Of a DNA stretch of 64,000 bases, positions 33,642-42,803 are shown piece after piece. A program made the translations under genes and the position numbers. The DNA comes from Methylobacterium sp. E-045 (GTDB taxonomy: Bacteria; Pseudomonadota; Alphaproteobacteria; Rhizobiales; Beijerinckiaceae), in assembly GCF_022829685.1 (NCBI RefSeq), contig NZ_JAKSYE010000086.1:124001-188000 (forward strand). Direction: 5' to 3'. Every line of letters starts with the position of its first letter. The stretch's first letter is position 1. The notes under the pieces are model-generated. The model saw only the letters and a program-made list of their open reading frames with translations, did no database searches and had not been told where the DNA came from.

Positions 33642-33954
33642 CGGCTCCCGCCGCCTTTTGGTGCGCCCGCACGTTCGTGCCGTCGAGGAACACCATGCCG
33701 AGTTGGACGCCGCGTTCCTGCACAAGGTGAAGAAGCCGCTCCCAGACGCCGGCACGCGACCAGCGGATGAAGATCTGGGCGGCCCGCCACCAGGGTCCCA
33801 ATTCCTCGGGAATGGCCCGCCATTTGGCCCCGTTCTGATGCCGCCAGAGAATGGCCGAGAGCGTGCGCTGCAGATCCTGCGGAGGCGTTTTGGCCTTGGG
33901 CCGGCAGGCTTCAACCAGAGGCTCCAGATCAGCCCATTGCGCGTCGCTCAGCAT
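33556..33954 (-). CDS. IS5/IS427 transposase, first frame (OrfA)
   Basis: The 132-residue frame starts MLSDAQWADLEPLVEAC and has the typical N-terminal part of IS5-group transposases (LSAILWRHQNGAKWRAIPEELGPW), with the first catalytic Asp region VFLDGTNVRAHQKAAG near its end. It overlaps OrfB by 86 nt in the -1 frame. Intact, so the element may still be active. Confidence 0.88.
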   Translation of the reverse strand: MLSDAQWADLEPLVEACRPKAKTPPQDLQRTLSAILWRHQNGAKWRAIPEELGPWWRAAQIFIRWSRAGVWERLLHLVQERGVQLGMVFLDGTNVRAHQKAAGAAKRGDLRPSETLVKLLAARVAAIVPRLA

Positions 33955-34135
33955 CGTCCCTCCTCCATCAGAGAGACGAAAACGCAAGCCCAGCCAATCT
34001 GTTCAGGCGACGACAGGCCCTAGGGGCCCGCATCCACGGGACCTACGGAAACGTCGCCAGGCAACCGGGCTTCAAGGACGCAAAAGAAACCTATGTTATG
34101 CGGCAACCTACCGGCCAGGCCGGCCTTTGGTATCC

Positions 34136-34546
34136 ATGCCCCTGCCTGACACCGCCGATGCCCCCCATGTCCTCGTGGTCGACGACGACGCCCTCATCTT
34201 GATGGATGTGTCCGACATCCTGGAGGATGCCGGTTTCGTGGTTCTTGAGGCGATGAACGTCGCCCAGGCGATGCGGGTGCTAGACGAGCACCACGGCAAG
34301 GTGCAGCTGCTGTTCACGGACGTGCAGATGCCCGGCCCGGACAACGGCTTCGACCTGGCGCGGCGGACGGCCGTGACGTGGCCCCACATCGCCATCGTGG
34401 TCGCCTCCGGCAATGTGCGACCTGAACCCGGGGACCTGCCCTATGGGGCGACGTTCATCGGGAAGCCGTTCAGCCCCTCCTTGGTCCGGCACCACGTGCG
34501 CGAGACGATGCCGCCGGAGAAGCACCCCGGGCCCCTTCGGAGGTAA
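34136..34546 (+). CDS. Single-domain response regulator (CheY-like)
   Basis: The 136-residue protein is a lone receiver domain with the acidic pocket VVDDD (about 14-18), the phosphorylated Asp62 in LFTDVQMPG, and a conserved Lys in FIGKPFS. There is no output domain. It would act by phosphotransfer or by binding a partner kinase. A 23-codon fragment of another receiver domain lies on the opposite strand at 34632-34700. Confidence 0.88.
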   Translation: MPLPDTADAPHVLVVDDDALILMDVSDILEDAGFVVLEAMNVAQAMRVLDEHHGKVQLLFTDVQMPGPDNGFDLARRTAVTWPHIAIVVASGNVRPEPGDLPYGATFIGKPFSPSLVRHHVRETMPPEKHPGPLRR

Positions 34547-34631
34547 GCCCGGGATCGGTTGGCCGGAGCCCCATGCCTCCTCCCGGCTCTCCTCGATCAT
34601 CGACCGGATGCGAGCGACCCTCGATGTCGGG

Positions 34632-34700
34632 TTAGGCGAGGTCTTCGAGAATGTCGGAGACCAACCTGCCTACCTTCGGCTCGTCTTCGACCACCAGCAT
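34632..34700 (-). pseudogene. Receiver-domain fragment
   Basis: Read on the minus strand, the 22 residues after ATG at 34700 give MLVVEDEPKVGRLVSDILED followed by LA and a TAA stop. This is the first strand and helix of a response-regulator receiver domain, then an immediate end. It is in the gap between the RR gene and the cusA 3' end, and is probably a leftover of a deleted regulator. Confidence 0.6.
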
Positions 34701-34716
34701 GGTCTCGTCCTCGTTG

Positions 34717-37700
34717 TCATTCCGCGGCCAAGGGCATCGTGTGCCCCTCGACGGATTCCGGCCGCATGTCGGATCTCGGCAGTCCCCATCCCTTCACCAG
34801 CCCGTACACTGCCGGGATCACGACGAGGGTCAGGACGGTCGACGACACCATGCCGCCGATCATCGGCACCGCGATGCGCTGCATGACCTCGGAGCCCGAG
34901 CCGGTGCTCCACAGGATGGGTAACAGCCCGGCCATGATGGCGACCACGGTCATCATCTTGGGCCGCACCCGCTCGACCGCGCCGACCATGATCGCCCGCC
35001 TCAGGTCATTTCGCGATAGGGGCCGGCCCTCCCGCTCGCACTCCGTCCGGACCTCGGCCAGCGCATGGTCGAGGTAGACCAGCATGATCACCCCGGTCTC
35101 GGCGGCGACCCCGGCGAGCGCGATGAAGCCCACGGCCACGGCGACCGACAGGTTGAAGCCGAGCCACCACATCAGCCAGACGCCGCCGACCAGGGCGAAG
35201 GGCAGCGACAGCATCACGATGAGGGTCTCGGTCAGGCGCCGGAAGTTCAGGTAGAGCAGCAGGAACACGGTCAGGAGGGTCAGGGGCACCACGATCTTGA
35301 GCCGGGCCGTCGCGCGGTCGAGGTACTCGACCTGCCCGCTCCACTGGAGGGTGGTCCCCGGCGGCAGGCTCACCTCGCCGGCCACCGCCGCTCGCGCCTC
35401 GGCCACGTAGCCGCCAAGGTCGCGTCCGGTGACATCGACGTAGATGAAGACCGCGAGTTGCCCGTTCTCGGTCCGGATCTGGGTCGGGCCCCGGGTCAGC
35501 GCGACCTTGGCGACCTCACCCAAGGGGACCGTGCCTCCGCCCGCGATGGGTACCTGCACCTCGGTCGCGATGGATTGTGGGCTCGACCGGAAGGCGCGCG
35601 GGTAGCGAACGTTCACGGTGTAGCGCTCGCGGCCCTCGACGGTGTTGGTCACGCTCTCACCGCCGAGCGCCATGGCGATCACGTCCTGAACCTCGCCGAC
35701 CGTTAGGCCGTAGCGGCCCAGAACCTCACGGTCCGGCGTGATGTCGAGGAAGTACCCGCCCTGGACGCGCTCGGCATAGGCGCTCGACGTGCCCGGCACC
35801 GCCTTCACCACCGCCTCGACCCGGCGGGCGACCTTCTCCATCTCGGCGAGGTCGGTTCCGAGCACCTTGATGCCGACGGGGGTTCGGATGCCGGTGGCGA
35901 GCATGTCGATGCGGGCGCGGATTGGCTGGGTCCAGGCGTTCGAGACGCCCGGGAACTGGAGCGCGGCATCCATCTCGGCCTTGAGGCTCGCCAACGTCAC
36001 GCCCGGGCGCCACTCCGCCTTCGGCTTCAGGTTGACGATGGTCTCGAACATCTCGGAGGGCGCCGGGTCCGTGGCCGTGTTGGCCCGGCCCGCCTTGCCG
36101 TACACAGACAGGACTTCCGGGAAGCTCTTCAGGATGGTGTCCTGTCTCCCTAAAAGCTCTCCGGCCTTGGTCACCGAGATGCCCGGCAGGGTGGTCGGCA
36201 TGTACATCAGGGTGCCCTCGTCGAGGTCGGGCATGAACTCGGACCCGAGCTGCAGGGCCGGCCAGACCGAGGCGCCTAGAACGCCCAGCGCGATCAGGAT
36301 GGTCAGCACCCGCGCCCGCAGGACGCCGGCGATGATGGGACGGTAGAGCCAGATCAGGAGCCGGTTCACCGGGTTGCGGTGTTCGGGCACGATGCGGCCG
36401 CGCACGAACAGGACCATCAGGGCCGGAACCAGCGTCACCGACAGCACCGCCGCCGCCGCCATCGCGAACGTCTTAGTAAAGGCCAGCGGCCCGAACAGAC
36501 GCCCTTCCTGGCTCTCCAGGGTGAAGATGGGCAGGAAGCTGACCGTGATGATGAGGAGCGAGAAGAACAGCGAGGGACCGACCTCGGAGGCGGCCTCTAT
36601 CAGGACCTGGACCCGGGGCTTGCCGGGGTCCGCCCGCTCCAGGTGCTTGTGGGCGTTCTCGATCATGACGATGGCGGCGTCGATCATGGCGCCGACCGCG
36701 ATGGCGATGCCGCCCAGGCTCATGATGTTGGCGCCCAAGCGCAGCGCCTTCATGCCCGCGAACGCCATCAGGATGCCGACCGGCAGCATCAGGATGGCCA
36801 CCAGCGCGCTGCGCACGTGGAGCAGGAAGACGACGCAGACGAGAGCGACGATGGCGCTCTCCTCGATCAGGGTGCCCTTGAGGGTCTCGATGGCCGCCTC
36901 GATCAGGTGCGAGCGGTCGTAGACGGGCAGGATCTCGGTGCCCTTCGGCAGGCTGGCGGCGACTTCGGCGAGGCGCGCCTTGGCGCTCGCGATGACGTCG
37001 AGGGCGTTCGCCCTGAAGCGCTGGAGGATGATGCCGCCGGCGACCTCGCCGTCCCCGTTCATCTCGGTGATGCCGCGGCGCTCGTCGGGACCGAGCTCGA
37101 CCCGGGCGACGTCCTTCACCCGCAGGGGTGTGCCCGCCTCCGTCCTCAGGACGATGCTCCCGATGTCGGCGACGCTCTTGAGGTACCCGCGGCCACGGAC
37201 GACGAACTCGAACTCGGACAACTCGACGGTGCGGCCGCCGACGTCGGCGTTGCTCGACCTGATGGCCTCCCGGAGCTTGGACATGGTGATGCCCTGCGCC
37301 CGCAGTCGGTTCGGATCGACGACGACGTTGTACTGCTTCACGAAGCCGCCGACGCCGGCGACCTCGGCCACGCCCTCGGCGCGGGACGCCCCGAAGCGGA
37401 CGACCCAGTCCTGGAGCGAGCGGAGTTCGGCCAGCGACCGCTCCTTGGCGACCACGACGTACTGATAGACCCAGCCCACCCCTGTCGCGTCCGGTCCCAG
37501 CGTCGGGGTCACCCCTGCCGGTAGGCGCTTGGCCACCGTGTTGAGGTATTCGAGCACCCGGCTGCGGGCCCAGTACGGGTCGGTGCCGTCCTCGAAGATG
37601 ACGTAGACGAACGAGACCCCGAAGAACGAGAACCCCCTCACCACCTTCGACCGCGGCACCGTCAGCATGGCCGTGGTCAGCGGGTAGGTGACCTGATCCT

Positions 37701-37884
37701 CGATGACCTGGGGCGCCTGCCCGGGGTACTCGGTGTAGACGATGGTCTGGACGTCCGAGAGGTCCGGGATCGCGTCGAGCGGCAGGGTCCTCAGGGCGTA
37801 GAGCCCGGCTCCCACCGCGAACACGGTCCCGATCAGGACTAACACCAGATTCTTTGCCGACCAGGCGATGAGGCGGGAGATCAT
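34717..37884 (-). CDS. cusA: Copper/silver RND efflux pump CusA
   Basis: The 1055-residue inner-membrane RND transporter reads as CusA: IPDLSDVQTIVYTEYPGQAPQ near residue 40 and the TM4 pattern AVGAMIDAAIVMIEN (about 395-410), which matches the A-x-G-x3-DAA-x3-xEN signature of the Cu/Ag (HME4) branch. It exports Cu(I)/Ag(I) from the periplasm or cytoplasm through CusB and an outer-membrane channel. Its ATG overlaps the cusB stop by 4 nt. No cusC gene is next to it in this window. Confidence 0.94.
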   Translation of the reverse strand: MISRLIAWSAKNLVLVLIGTVFAVGAGLYALRTLPLDAIPDLSDVQTIVYTEYPGQAPQVIEDQVTYPLTTAMLTVPRSKVVRGFSFFGVSFVYVIFEDGTDPYWARSRVLEYLNTVAKRLPAGVTPTLGPDATGVGWVYQYVVVAKERSLAELRSLQDWVVRFGASRAEGVAEVAGVGGFVKQYNVVVDPNRLRAQGITMSKLREAIRSSNADVGGRTVELSEFEFVVRGRGYLKSVADIGSIVLRTEAGTPLRVKDVARVELGPDERRGITEMNGDGEVAGGIILQRFRANALDVIASAKARLAEVAASLPKGTEILPVYDRSHLIEAAIETLKGTLIEESAIVALVCVVFLLHVRSALVAILMLPVGILMAFAGMKALRLGANIMSLGGIAIAVGAMIDAAIVMIENAHKHLERADPGKPRVQVLIEAASEVGPSLFFSLLIITVSFLPIFTLESQEGRLFGPLAFTKTFAMAAAAVLSVTLVPALMVLFVRGRIVPEHRNPVNRLLIWLYRPIIAGVLRARVLTILIALGVLGASVWPALQLGSEFMPDLDEGTLMYMPTTLPGISVTKAGELLGRQDTILKSFPEVLSVYGKAGRANTATDPAPSEMFETIVNLKPKAEWRPGVTLASLKAEMDAALQFPGVSNAWTQPIRARIDMLATGIRTPVGIKVLGTDLAEMEKVARRVEAVVKAVPGTSSAYAERVQGGYFLDITPDREVLGRYGLTVGEVQDVIAMALGGESVTNTVEGRERYTVNVRYPRAFRSSPQSIATEVQVPIAGGGTVPLGEVAKVALTRGPTQIRTENGQLAVFIYVDVTGRDLGGYVAEARAAVAGEVSLPPGTTLQWSGQVEYLDRATARLKIVVPLTLLTVFLLLYLNFRRLTETLIVMLSLPFALVGGVWLMWWLGFNLSVAVAVGFIALAGVAAETGVIMLVYLDHALAEVRTECEREGRPLSRNDLRRAIMVGAVERVRPKMMTVVAIMAGLLPILWSTGSGSEVMQRIAVPMIGGMVSSTVLTLVVIPAVYGLVKGWGLPRSDMRPESVEGHTMPLAAE

Positions 37885-39386
37885 GGCGCCTTCCCCTCGG
37901 CGGCGGCCTGCGGGCCCGGGTCGGGTTTGGGCTCCGAAAGCCCCTGCAGCGCCGCCTTCAGGTTGCTCTCGGCGTCGATCAGGAAGTTGGCCGAGGTCAC
38001 CACGCGGTCGCCCGCGGCGATGCCGTCGCGGACCTCGACGTAGCCGTCGCCGCGGACGCCGAGCCTGACCGGTCGCGGTTCGAAGCGACCCTCGCCCTTG
38101 TCCAGCAGGACGACCTGTTTCGTGCCGGTGTCGATGACCGCGTCGTCGGGCACCGCGACCACCGGCCTGTCGCTGCCGGTGGCGATCGTCACGTCGGCAA
38201 ACATCCCCGGGCGCAGGTCGCCGTTCGGGTTGGGCATTTCGATGCGCAGACGGGCTGTCCGGGTCCCCATGGCGAGGTGCGGGTAGATCCGGGTCACCGC
38301 GCCGGTGAAGACGCGGTCCGGGAACGTCCTGGCGCGCACGGTCGCCATCTGGCCTTCTGCCACGGCCGCCAAGTCGCGTTCGGTCACGTCGGCGAGGACC
38401 CAGACCTTGGAATGGTCGACGAGCTTGAACAGCGTGTCGCCGGACTTGGCGCGCATGCCGTCGGAGACGTTGCGCTCGACCACGACGCCGTCGCGGGGCG
38501 CCGACCAGGTGATGGTCGAGGGCACTTTTCGGGATCGCTCGATCTCGTCGATGACCTCGGGCGGGATGCCGAGGTTCTCCAGGCGCCGGCGGGCGCCCTC
38601 GTAGCCGATGCCGGTGAGGTACTGCGCAGCCGCCGCGTTCATCTCCGGCGAGAACAGGCGCAGGAGCGGCTGGCCCTTGTGCACGTGGTCGCCGGTGGTG
38701 ACGGCCTCGACCTTCTCGATGAATGCGTCGGTGCGCATCGCGATGACCGAGATCCGGCGCTCGTCCTCCTCGATGGCGCCGGGCGCGCGCACCGGCATCG
38801 ACAGGACGCGTCGGTCGACGACCGCCGTCCGGACCCCGGTGCGCTGTAGCTTGCCGGGCGAGATTTTCACGGTGCCGTCCTCGGTGTCCTCCCCCTCGTA
38901 GACGGGGAGGTAGTCCATCCCCATCGAGTCCTTCTTCGGGGTCGGCGAGGTGTCCGGCAGGCCCATCGGGTTGCGGTAGAAGCGCACCTTGCGGGCCCCC
39001 GCAGGCGTGGTGGCCTGACCCATGGCCATGTCGCCGTGCCCGGCGTCGGGCATCGCCTCCGCCTCGTCGGGTTCGTCGAAGCGCACCTCCTCGCTGGCGC
39101 GGACGGCGCGATAGTCGCGACCGTCCGCCGTGCGCCTCGGCTCGGAGGCGTAGTCCGGCTTCCCGTCCGGGTCCTGGTAGAAGACGACCGGTCCCGTCGC
39201 CTTCGCCGCGACCGATGCCTGTATCGGGGATGCCGGCCGGGGCGTGCTCGGCAGCCAGTGGGTGAACCCGGTCCGCGCCTGCTGGACGAGCGCCGGTACG
39301 GGGCTGCCCTCATGCCCCGCGCCATACCCCAGGGCCCCCGCCGCGAGCGCGGCGAGGGTCCCGGCCAGCCATGCCATCCGGCTCAC
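37881..39386 (-). CDS. cusB: Copper/silver efflux periplasmic adaptor CusB
   Basis: The 501-residue membrane-fusion protein has an N-terminal helix, a heavy-metal-binding segment (about 130-165, KVRFYRNPMGLPDTS and KKDSMGMDYLPVY) shared by CusB-type adaptors, a Met/His patch (GHGDMAMGQ) before it, then barrel-sandwich and beta-barrel domains (about 190-430). It couples CusA to an outer-membrane channel and passes metal to the pump. It overlaps the upstream FixH-like gene and the downstream cusA by 4 nt each. Confidence 0.93.
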   Translation of the reverse strand: MSRMAWLAGTLAALAAGALGYGAGHEGSPVPALVQQARTGFTHWLPSTPRPASPIQASVAAKATGPVVFYQDPDGKPDYASEPRRTADGRDYRAVRASEEVRFDEPDEAEAMPDAGHGDMAMGQATTPAGARKVRFYRNPMGLPDTSPTPKKDSMGMDYLPVYEGEDTEDGTVKISPGKLQRTGVRTAVVDRRVLSMPVRAPGAIEEDERRISVIAMRTDAFIEKVEAVTTGDHVHKGQPLLRLFSPEMNAAAAQYLTGIGYEGARRRLENLGIPPEVIDEIERSRKVPSTITWSAPRDGVVVERNVSDGMRAKSGDTLFKLVDHSKVWVLADVTERDLAAVAEGQMATVRARTFPDRVFTGAVTRIYPHLAMGTRTARLRIEMPNPNGDLRPGMFADVTIATGSDRPVVAVPDDAVIDTGTKQVVLLDKGEGRFEPRPVRLGVRGDGYVEVRDGIAAGDRVVTSANFLIDAESNLKAALQGLSEPKPDPGPQAAAEGKAP

Positions 39387-39778
39387 TTGGTGGCCTTGAA
39401 CACCAGCTTGTTCTCGACGGTGCCGGTCTCGCCCTGAACCTTGGCTCCGAGCGAGAGGCGCCAGCCGCCGGCCATCGTCAGCTTCGCCTTGAACCGGTAG
39501 AGGCCCGGCTCCGGCGACGGTAGCTGCTCGATCCTGGAGGTCATCTCCTCCATGCTGTCGGGCGCCATGTCGATGCGCTTGGCGAAGATGACGGCGTTCG
39601 GCACGGGCTTGGACGTGCGCTTGTCGACGAGGCGGACGTCGAGGATGGCCTCGCCCTGCTTGGCCTCGTCCTTCACCAGTTGGAACTCGTAGTCCTTGGT
39701 GTCGGCCCGGGCCGCGGTGGTCAGGGCGAGACCGAGCAGCGCAGCCGTCAGGGCGCGTGAAAACGATGTCTTGGACAC
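39383..39778 (-). CDS. FixH/YtkA-like secreted protein in the copper operon
   Basis: The 131-residue protein has a signal peptide (about 1-26, ending ARA) and an immunoglobulin-like fold with MAPDSMEEMTSRIEQLP, PGLYRFKAKLTMAGGWRLSL, the pattern of FixH/YtkA-type domains that often accompany copper genes. Translation probably starts at GTG 39778, with GGAG about 10 nt before. It is the first gene of the FixH-cusB-cusA overlap chain. It may bind copper in the periplasm through its Met residues; this is inference. Confidence 0.82.
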   Translation of the reverse strand: MSKTSFSRALTAALLGLALTTAARADTKDYEFQLVKDEAKQGEAILDVRLVDKRTSKPVPNAVIFAKRIDMAPDSMEEMTSRIEQLPSPEPGLYRFKAKLTMAGGWRLSLGAKVQGETGTVENKLVFKATK

Positions 39779-39860
39779 GGTGGATGATCTCCTGAAAACG
39801 ATGTGACCCGGGCCTTCAGGCGCGCGGGATCGGCCGGCGCAGGCGCCGGCGGCATCGGGT

Positions 39861-40274
39861 TCAGGCTCGGGGAGGCTCGGTGGGCGGCCCTTGCGACAGG
39901 CTGTCGAAGGAGGCGGTGACGGCCCGGGCGGGCCCCTCGATGACGGCAACGCGGCCCGGAAGTCCGACGGCGACCGGCAGGCCGGTGGCGACCTTCGCCA
40001 GGCAGAGCGCCATCAGCGGGCAGCCCTTCGAGCAATCGGGCAAGTCCGGCCGCTCCTTGGGGCAACACGGCATCTCGTCCATGGCCATCCCGGCCATGTC
40101 GTCCATGGCCTCGTCGGGCATCGCCATGACGTGACCCTGAACGGCCATCGGCGCGCGCATGCCCGCGGCGGCCGCGGATGCGGTCACCGGCGCAAGGGCG
40201 AGGCTGAGAACCGCCAGGAGCGGAAGCAGCCTGCGAAGGGCGAGCCAGAAGGTCACCGTCGGACGATGCCACAT
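39861..40274 (-). CDS. Secreted Met/Cys-rich small protein (DUF2946-like)
   Basis: The 137-residue protein has a signal peptide (about 1-35) and a central region rich in Met, Cys and acidic residues: MDDMAGMAMDEMPCCPKERPD, then CSKGCPLMALC. This looks like a metal-binding patch for Cu(I). Similar short proteins (DUF2946-like) occur in copper loci. It lies 82 nt upstream of the FixH-cusBA chain and so may be its first gene. The ribosome site is weak. Confidence 0.65.
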   Translation of the reverse strand: MWHRPTVTFWLALRRLLPLLAVLSLALAPVTASAAAAGMRAPMAVQGHVMAMPDEAMDDMAGMAMDEMPCCPKERPDLPDCSKGCPLMALCLAKVATGLPVAVGLPGRVAVIEGPARAVTASFDSLSQGPPTEPPRA

Positions 40275-40300
40275 CGTAGACCGGCGAGGAAGGGACGGGA

Positions 40301-41464
40301 CTACCGGACGCGCCAAAGGGATACGGCGAGCGCGACGTTTGCGAGGGCGAGTACGGAAAGGAGGACATAGGTCGCGTCGGCGCCCGCCTGCGTCAGCACG
40401 ACGGCCCCGAGGGAGGGCGCGAGCGCCTGCGCCACCAGCCCCGGACGGGCGAGCCGGCCGACGAGCGGGGCGTAGCGCTCGGGACCGAACAGCGCGAGAG
40501 GCACCGTGCCGCGGGCAATCGAGTAGATCCCGTTGCCGGCCCCGTAGAGGACGAGCGCCAGTCCGACCACGGGCAAGCCCGCTGCCAGCATCGCGATCCC
40601 GGTCGCCACGAGAACCATCGCCGCCGTGAGGGTCCAGAGCGGGTGGTGCCGGCCCTTGCCGGCCATCTCGACGATGCGTGCCCCCACCTGGGCCGGTCCG
40701 ATCAGGGCGCCGTAGGCCACGGCCGAGGTAAGAGCCACGCCACGGGCCTGAAGCAAGGTGATGAGGTGAACCGAGACCAGGGCCATCACGGTCCCGCCAA
40801 GGGTCAGCACCCCGGCCATGAGGAGGAAGGCGCGACGCTCCCGACCATCGAGACGAATGACTGGGCTCGGGCCTGCGGGTCGCGTGATCGGATGTGCGGG
40901 GGGCCGGGGGATCGCGAGCAGGACGAGCGGCAGCGTGACCGAAAGGTGCAGCCCGGCATAGGCGAGGCAGGTCCCACGCCAGCCAACCTGTTCGATCAGG
41001 AAGGCCGAGAGCGGCCAGCACACCGTGCTGGCGAAGCCGCCCCAGAGGGTCAGCGTGGTGATGGCAGGCCTTGCCTCGGCGCCGTAGAGGCGTCCGAGCG
41101 TGGCGAAGGCGGGATCGTACAGTCCGGTGCCCATGCCCAGGCCGATCAGGAGCCACCCCGCGAGGTAAGTCAGCAGGTTCGGAGCGAGGCCGAGGATGGC
41201 AAGGCCGACGGCGAGGGCGACGGCCGCGAAGGCCAGTACCGGCCGGCCGCCATGCTCGCCGATGTAGGTGCCGACCCGCGGCGAGGCCAAGCCCGCGACG
41301 AGGAGACCGAGGGACAGGCCGCCGATGACCCATCCCAGAGGCCATCCCGTATCCTTCGACATCGGCGCGGCCAGAACCGACAGCAAATAGAACGAGGAGC
41401 CCCACGTCAGGATCTGGACCACGCCCAGGGCCGAGATCACGGGCCATCGGCGCGCCGGGGCCAT
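40301..41464 (-). CDS. MFS transporter in the ars operon
   Basis: The 387-residue protein has about 12 membrane helices and MFS patterns such as GLGMGTGLYDPAFATLGRLYG. It starts 7 nt after the arsB stop, so it is the last gene of arsR-arsC-arsB-MFS. It may export an arsenic species or a related oxyanion or organoarsenical. It is not accompanied by a GAPDH gene, so the ArsJ pathway is not indicated. Substrate unknown. Confidence 0.82.
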   Translation of the reverse strand: MAPARRWPVISALGVVQILTWGSSFYLLSVLAAPMSKDTGWPLGWVIGGLSLGLLVAGLASPRVGTYIGEHGGRPVLAFAAVALAVGLAILGLAPNLLTYLAGWLLIGLGMGTGLYDPAFATLGRLYGAEARPAITTLTLWGGFASTVCWPLSAFLIEQVGWRGTCLAYAGLHLSVTLPLVLLAIPRPPAHPITRPAGPSPVIRLDGRERRAFLLMAGVLTLGGTVMALVSVHLITLLQARGVALTSAVAYGALIGPAQVGARIVEMAGKGRHHPLWTLTAAMVLVATGIAMLAAGLPVVGLALVLYGAGNGIYSIARGTVPLALFGPERYAPLVGRLARPGLVAQALAPSLGAVVLTQAGADATYVLLSVLALANVALAVSLWRVR

Positions 41465-41471
41465 CGGATCG

Positions 41472-42767
41472 CTACCGGGCGCCGAGCACGGGTAGCCAGA
41501 GGGCCAGCGCCGCCAGGGTGACGAGCAGCACGGGCTGGGTGATGACCAGACCCACCCGCATGTACTGACCCCAGGTGATGTGCTGGCCCTTGGTGTCGAG
41601 GACGTGCAGCCAGAGCAGGGTCGCCAGACTCCCGATGGGCGTGAACTTCGGGCCGAGGTCGCAGCCGATGACGTTGGCGTAGACCATGAGCTCGCGCATC
41701 AGCGGCGAGAGATCCGGAGCCTGCTGGATGGAGAGCGCACCCACGAGCACGCTCGGCATGTTGTTCATGACCGAGGACAGGATGGCGGCGGCGAACCCGG
41801 TGCCGATGGTGGCGACGAACGGACCATGGCCCGAGAGCCAGACGAGCCCCTGCGCCAGATAGTCGGTCAGGCCGGCGTTCTTCAGGCCGTAGACCACGAG
41901 GTACATGCCGAGGCTGAAGAGCACGATCTGCCAGGGGGCCCCCGTCAGGACCTTGCGGATGGGAATGACGCGGCTGCGGTTGGCCAGCGCCAGCAAGACC
42001 AGTGCGCCGGCGCAAGTGACCACCGAGACCGGCACGCCGAACGGTGCCGTCACGAAGTAGGCGATCAGCAGCAGCCCGAGGAGCGGGAAGGCCGCCCGGA
42101 AGACCAGCGGGTCCTTGATCGCGTGGCGGGGCGCTTCGAGCTCGGCCACGGGGTACGTGGCCGGAAGGTCGCGCCGGTAGAACAGCCACAGCACCACCAG
42201 GGTCGCGGCCAGCGAGACGAGGTTCACCGGCACCATCACGGCCGCGTATCGGCTGAAGGAGATGTCGAAGAAGTTCGCCGAGACGATGTTGACGAGGTTC
42301 GAGATGACCAACGGCAGGCTGGTCGAGTCCGCGACGAACCCGCAGGCGACGATGAAGGCCAGCGCCGCCGCCGGCTTGAAGTTCAGCCGGAGCAGGATGG
42401 CGAGCACGATGGGGGTGAGCAGCAGTGCCGCGCCGTCGTTGGCGAACACCGCCGCGATCGCGGCCCCCAGCAGGATTACCAGCGGGAACAGCAGCCGTCC
42501 CCGACCCCCACCCCAGCGGGCGATGTGCAGCGCCGCCCAGTGGAAGAAGCCGGCCTCGTCGAGCAGGAGCGAGATGATGATCAGGGCGACGAAGGTGAAG
42601 GTGGCGTCCCAGACGATGTGCCAGACCACCGGGATGTCCCCGGGGTGGATGACCCCGGTGGCGAGCGCGACCGCGGCCCCGATCAGGGCGCTCCATCCGA
42701 TCCCGAACCCCTTCGGCTGCCAGATGACGAAGACGAGGGTGACCACGAAGATGGCGAGGGCGAGCAT
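41472..42767 (-). CDS. arsB: Arsenite efflux transporter ArsB
   Basis: The 431-residue protein has about 12 membrane helices and ArsB signatures: [18 protein letters not shown] (about 108-125), [13 protein letters not shown] (about 310-322) and [22 protein letters not shown]. It exports arsenite (and antimonite) from the cytoplasm using the proton gradient. It lies 36 nt after arsC in the arsRCB operon. Length matches the family (about 429). Confidence 0.95.
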   Translation of the reverse strand: MLALAIFVVTLVFVIWQPKGFGIGWSALIGAAVALATGVIHPGDIPVVWHIVWDATFTFVALIIISLLLDEAGFFHWAALHIARWGGGRGRLLFPLVILLGAAIAAVFANDGAALLLTPIVLAILLRLNFKPAAALAFIVACGFVADSTSLPLVISNLVNIVSANFFDISFSRYAAVMVPVNLVSLAATLVVLWLFYRRDLPATYPVAELEAPRHAIKDPLVFRAAFPLLGLLLIAYFVTAPFGVPVSVVTCAGALVLLALANRSRVIPIRKVLTGAPWQIVLFSLGMYLVVYGLKNAGLTDYLAQGLVWLSGHGPFVATIGTGFAAAILSSVMNNMPSVLVGALSIQQAPDLSPLMRELMVYANVIGCDLGPKFTPIGSLATLLWLHVLDTKGQHITWGQYMRVGLVITQPVLLVTLAALALWLPVLGAR

Positions 42768-42803
42768 CGGGACCGTTTCTTGTTCTTGGTCTTTCAGGGC
42801 GGG

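Larger units (their letters stand above)
33178..34020 (-). mobile_element. IS5-family (IS427-group) insertion sequence, 843 bp
   Basis: The ends are imperfect inverted repeats: GGGCGTGTCATCGCTTGA (33178-33195) and the complement of 34003-34020 (GGGCCTGTCGTCGCCTGA), with 3 mismatches in 18. TA flanks both sides (33176-33177 and 34021-34022), the target duplication of this group. Inside are two overlapping transposase frames on the minus strand, joined by a probable -1 frameshift. Length and two-frame layout fit the IS427 group. Confidence 0.92.

Noticed and set aside
40301-41464. ArsJ organoarsenical exporter
   Set aside because: ArsJ is paired with a GAPDH gene; none is present, so only a general MFS call is made.
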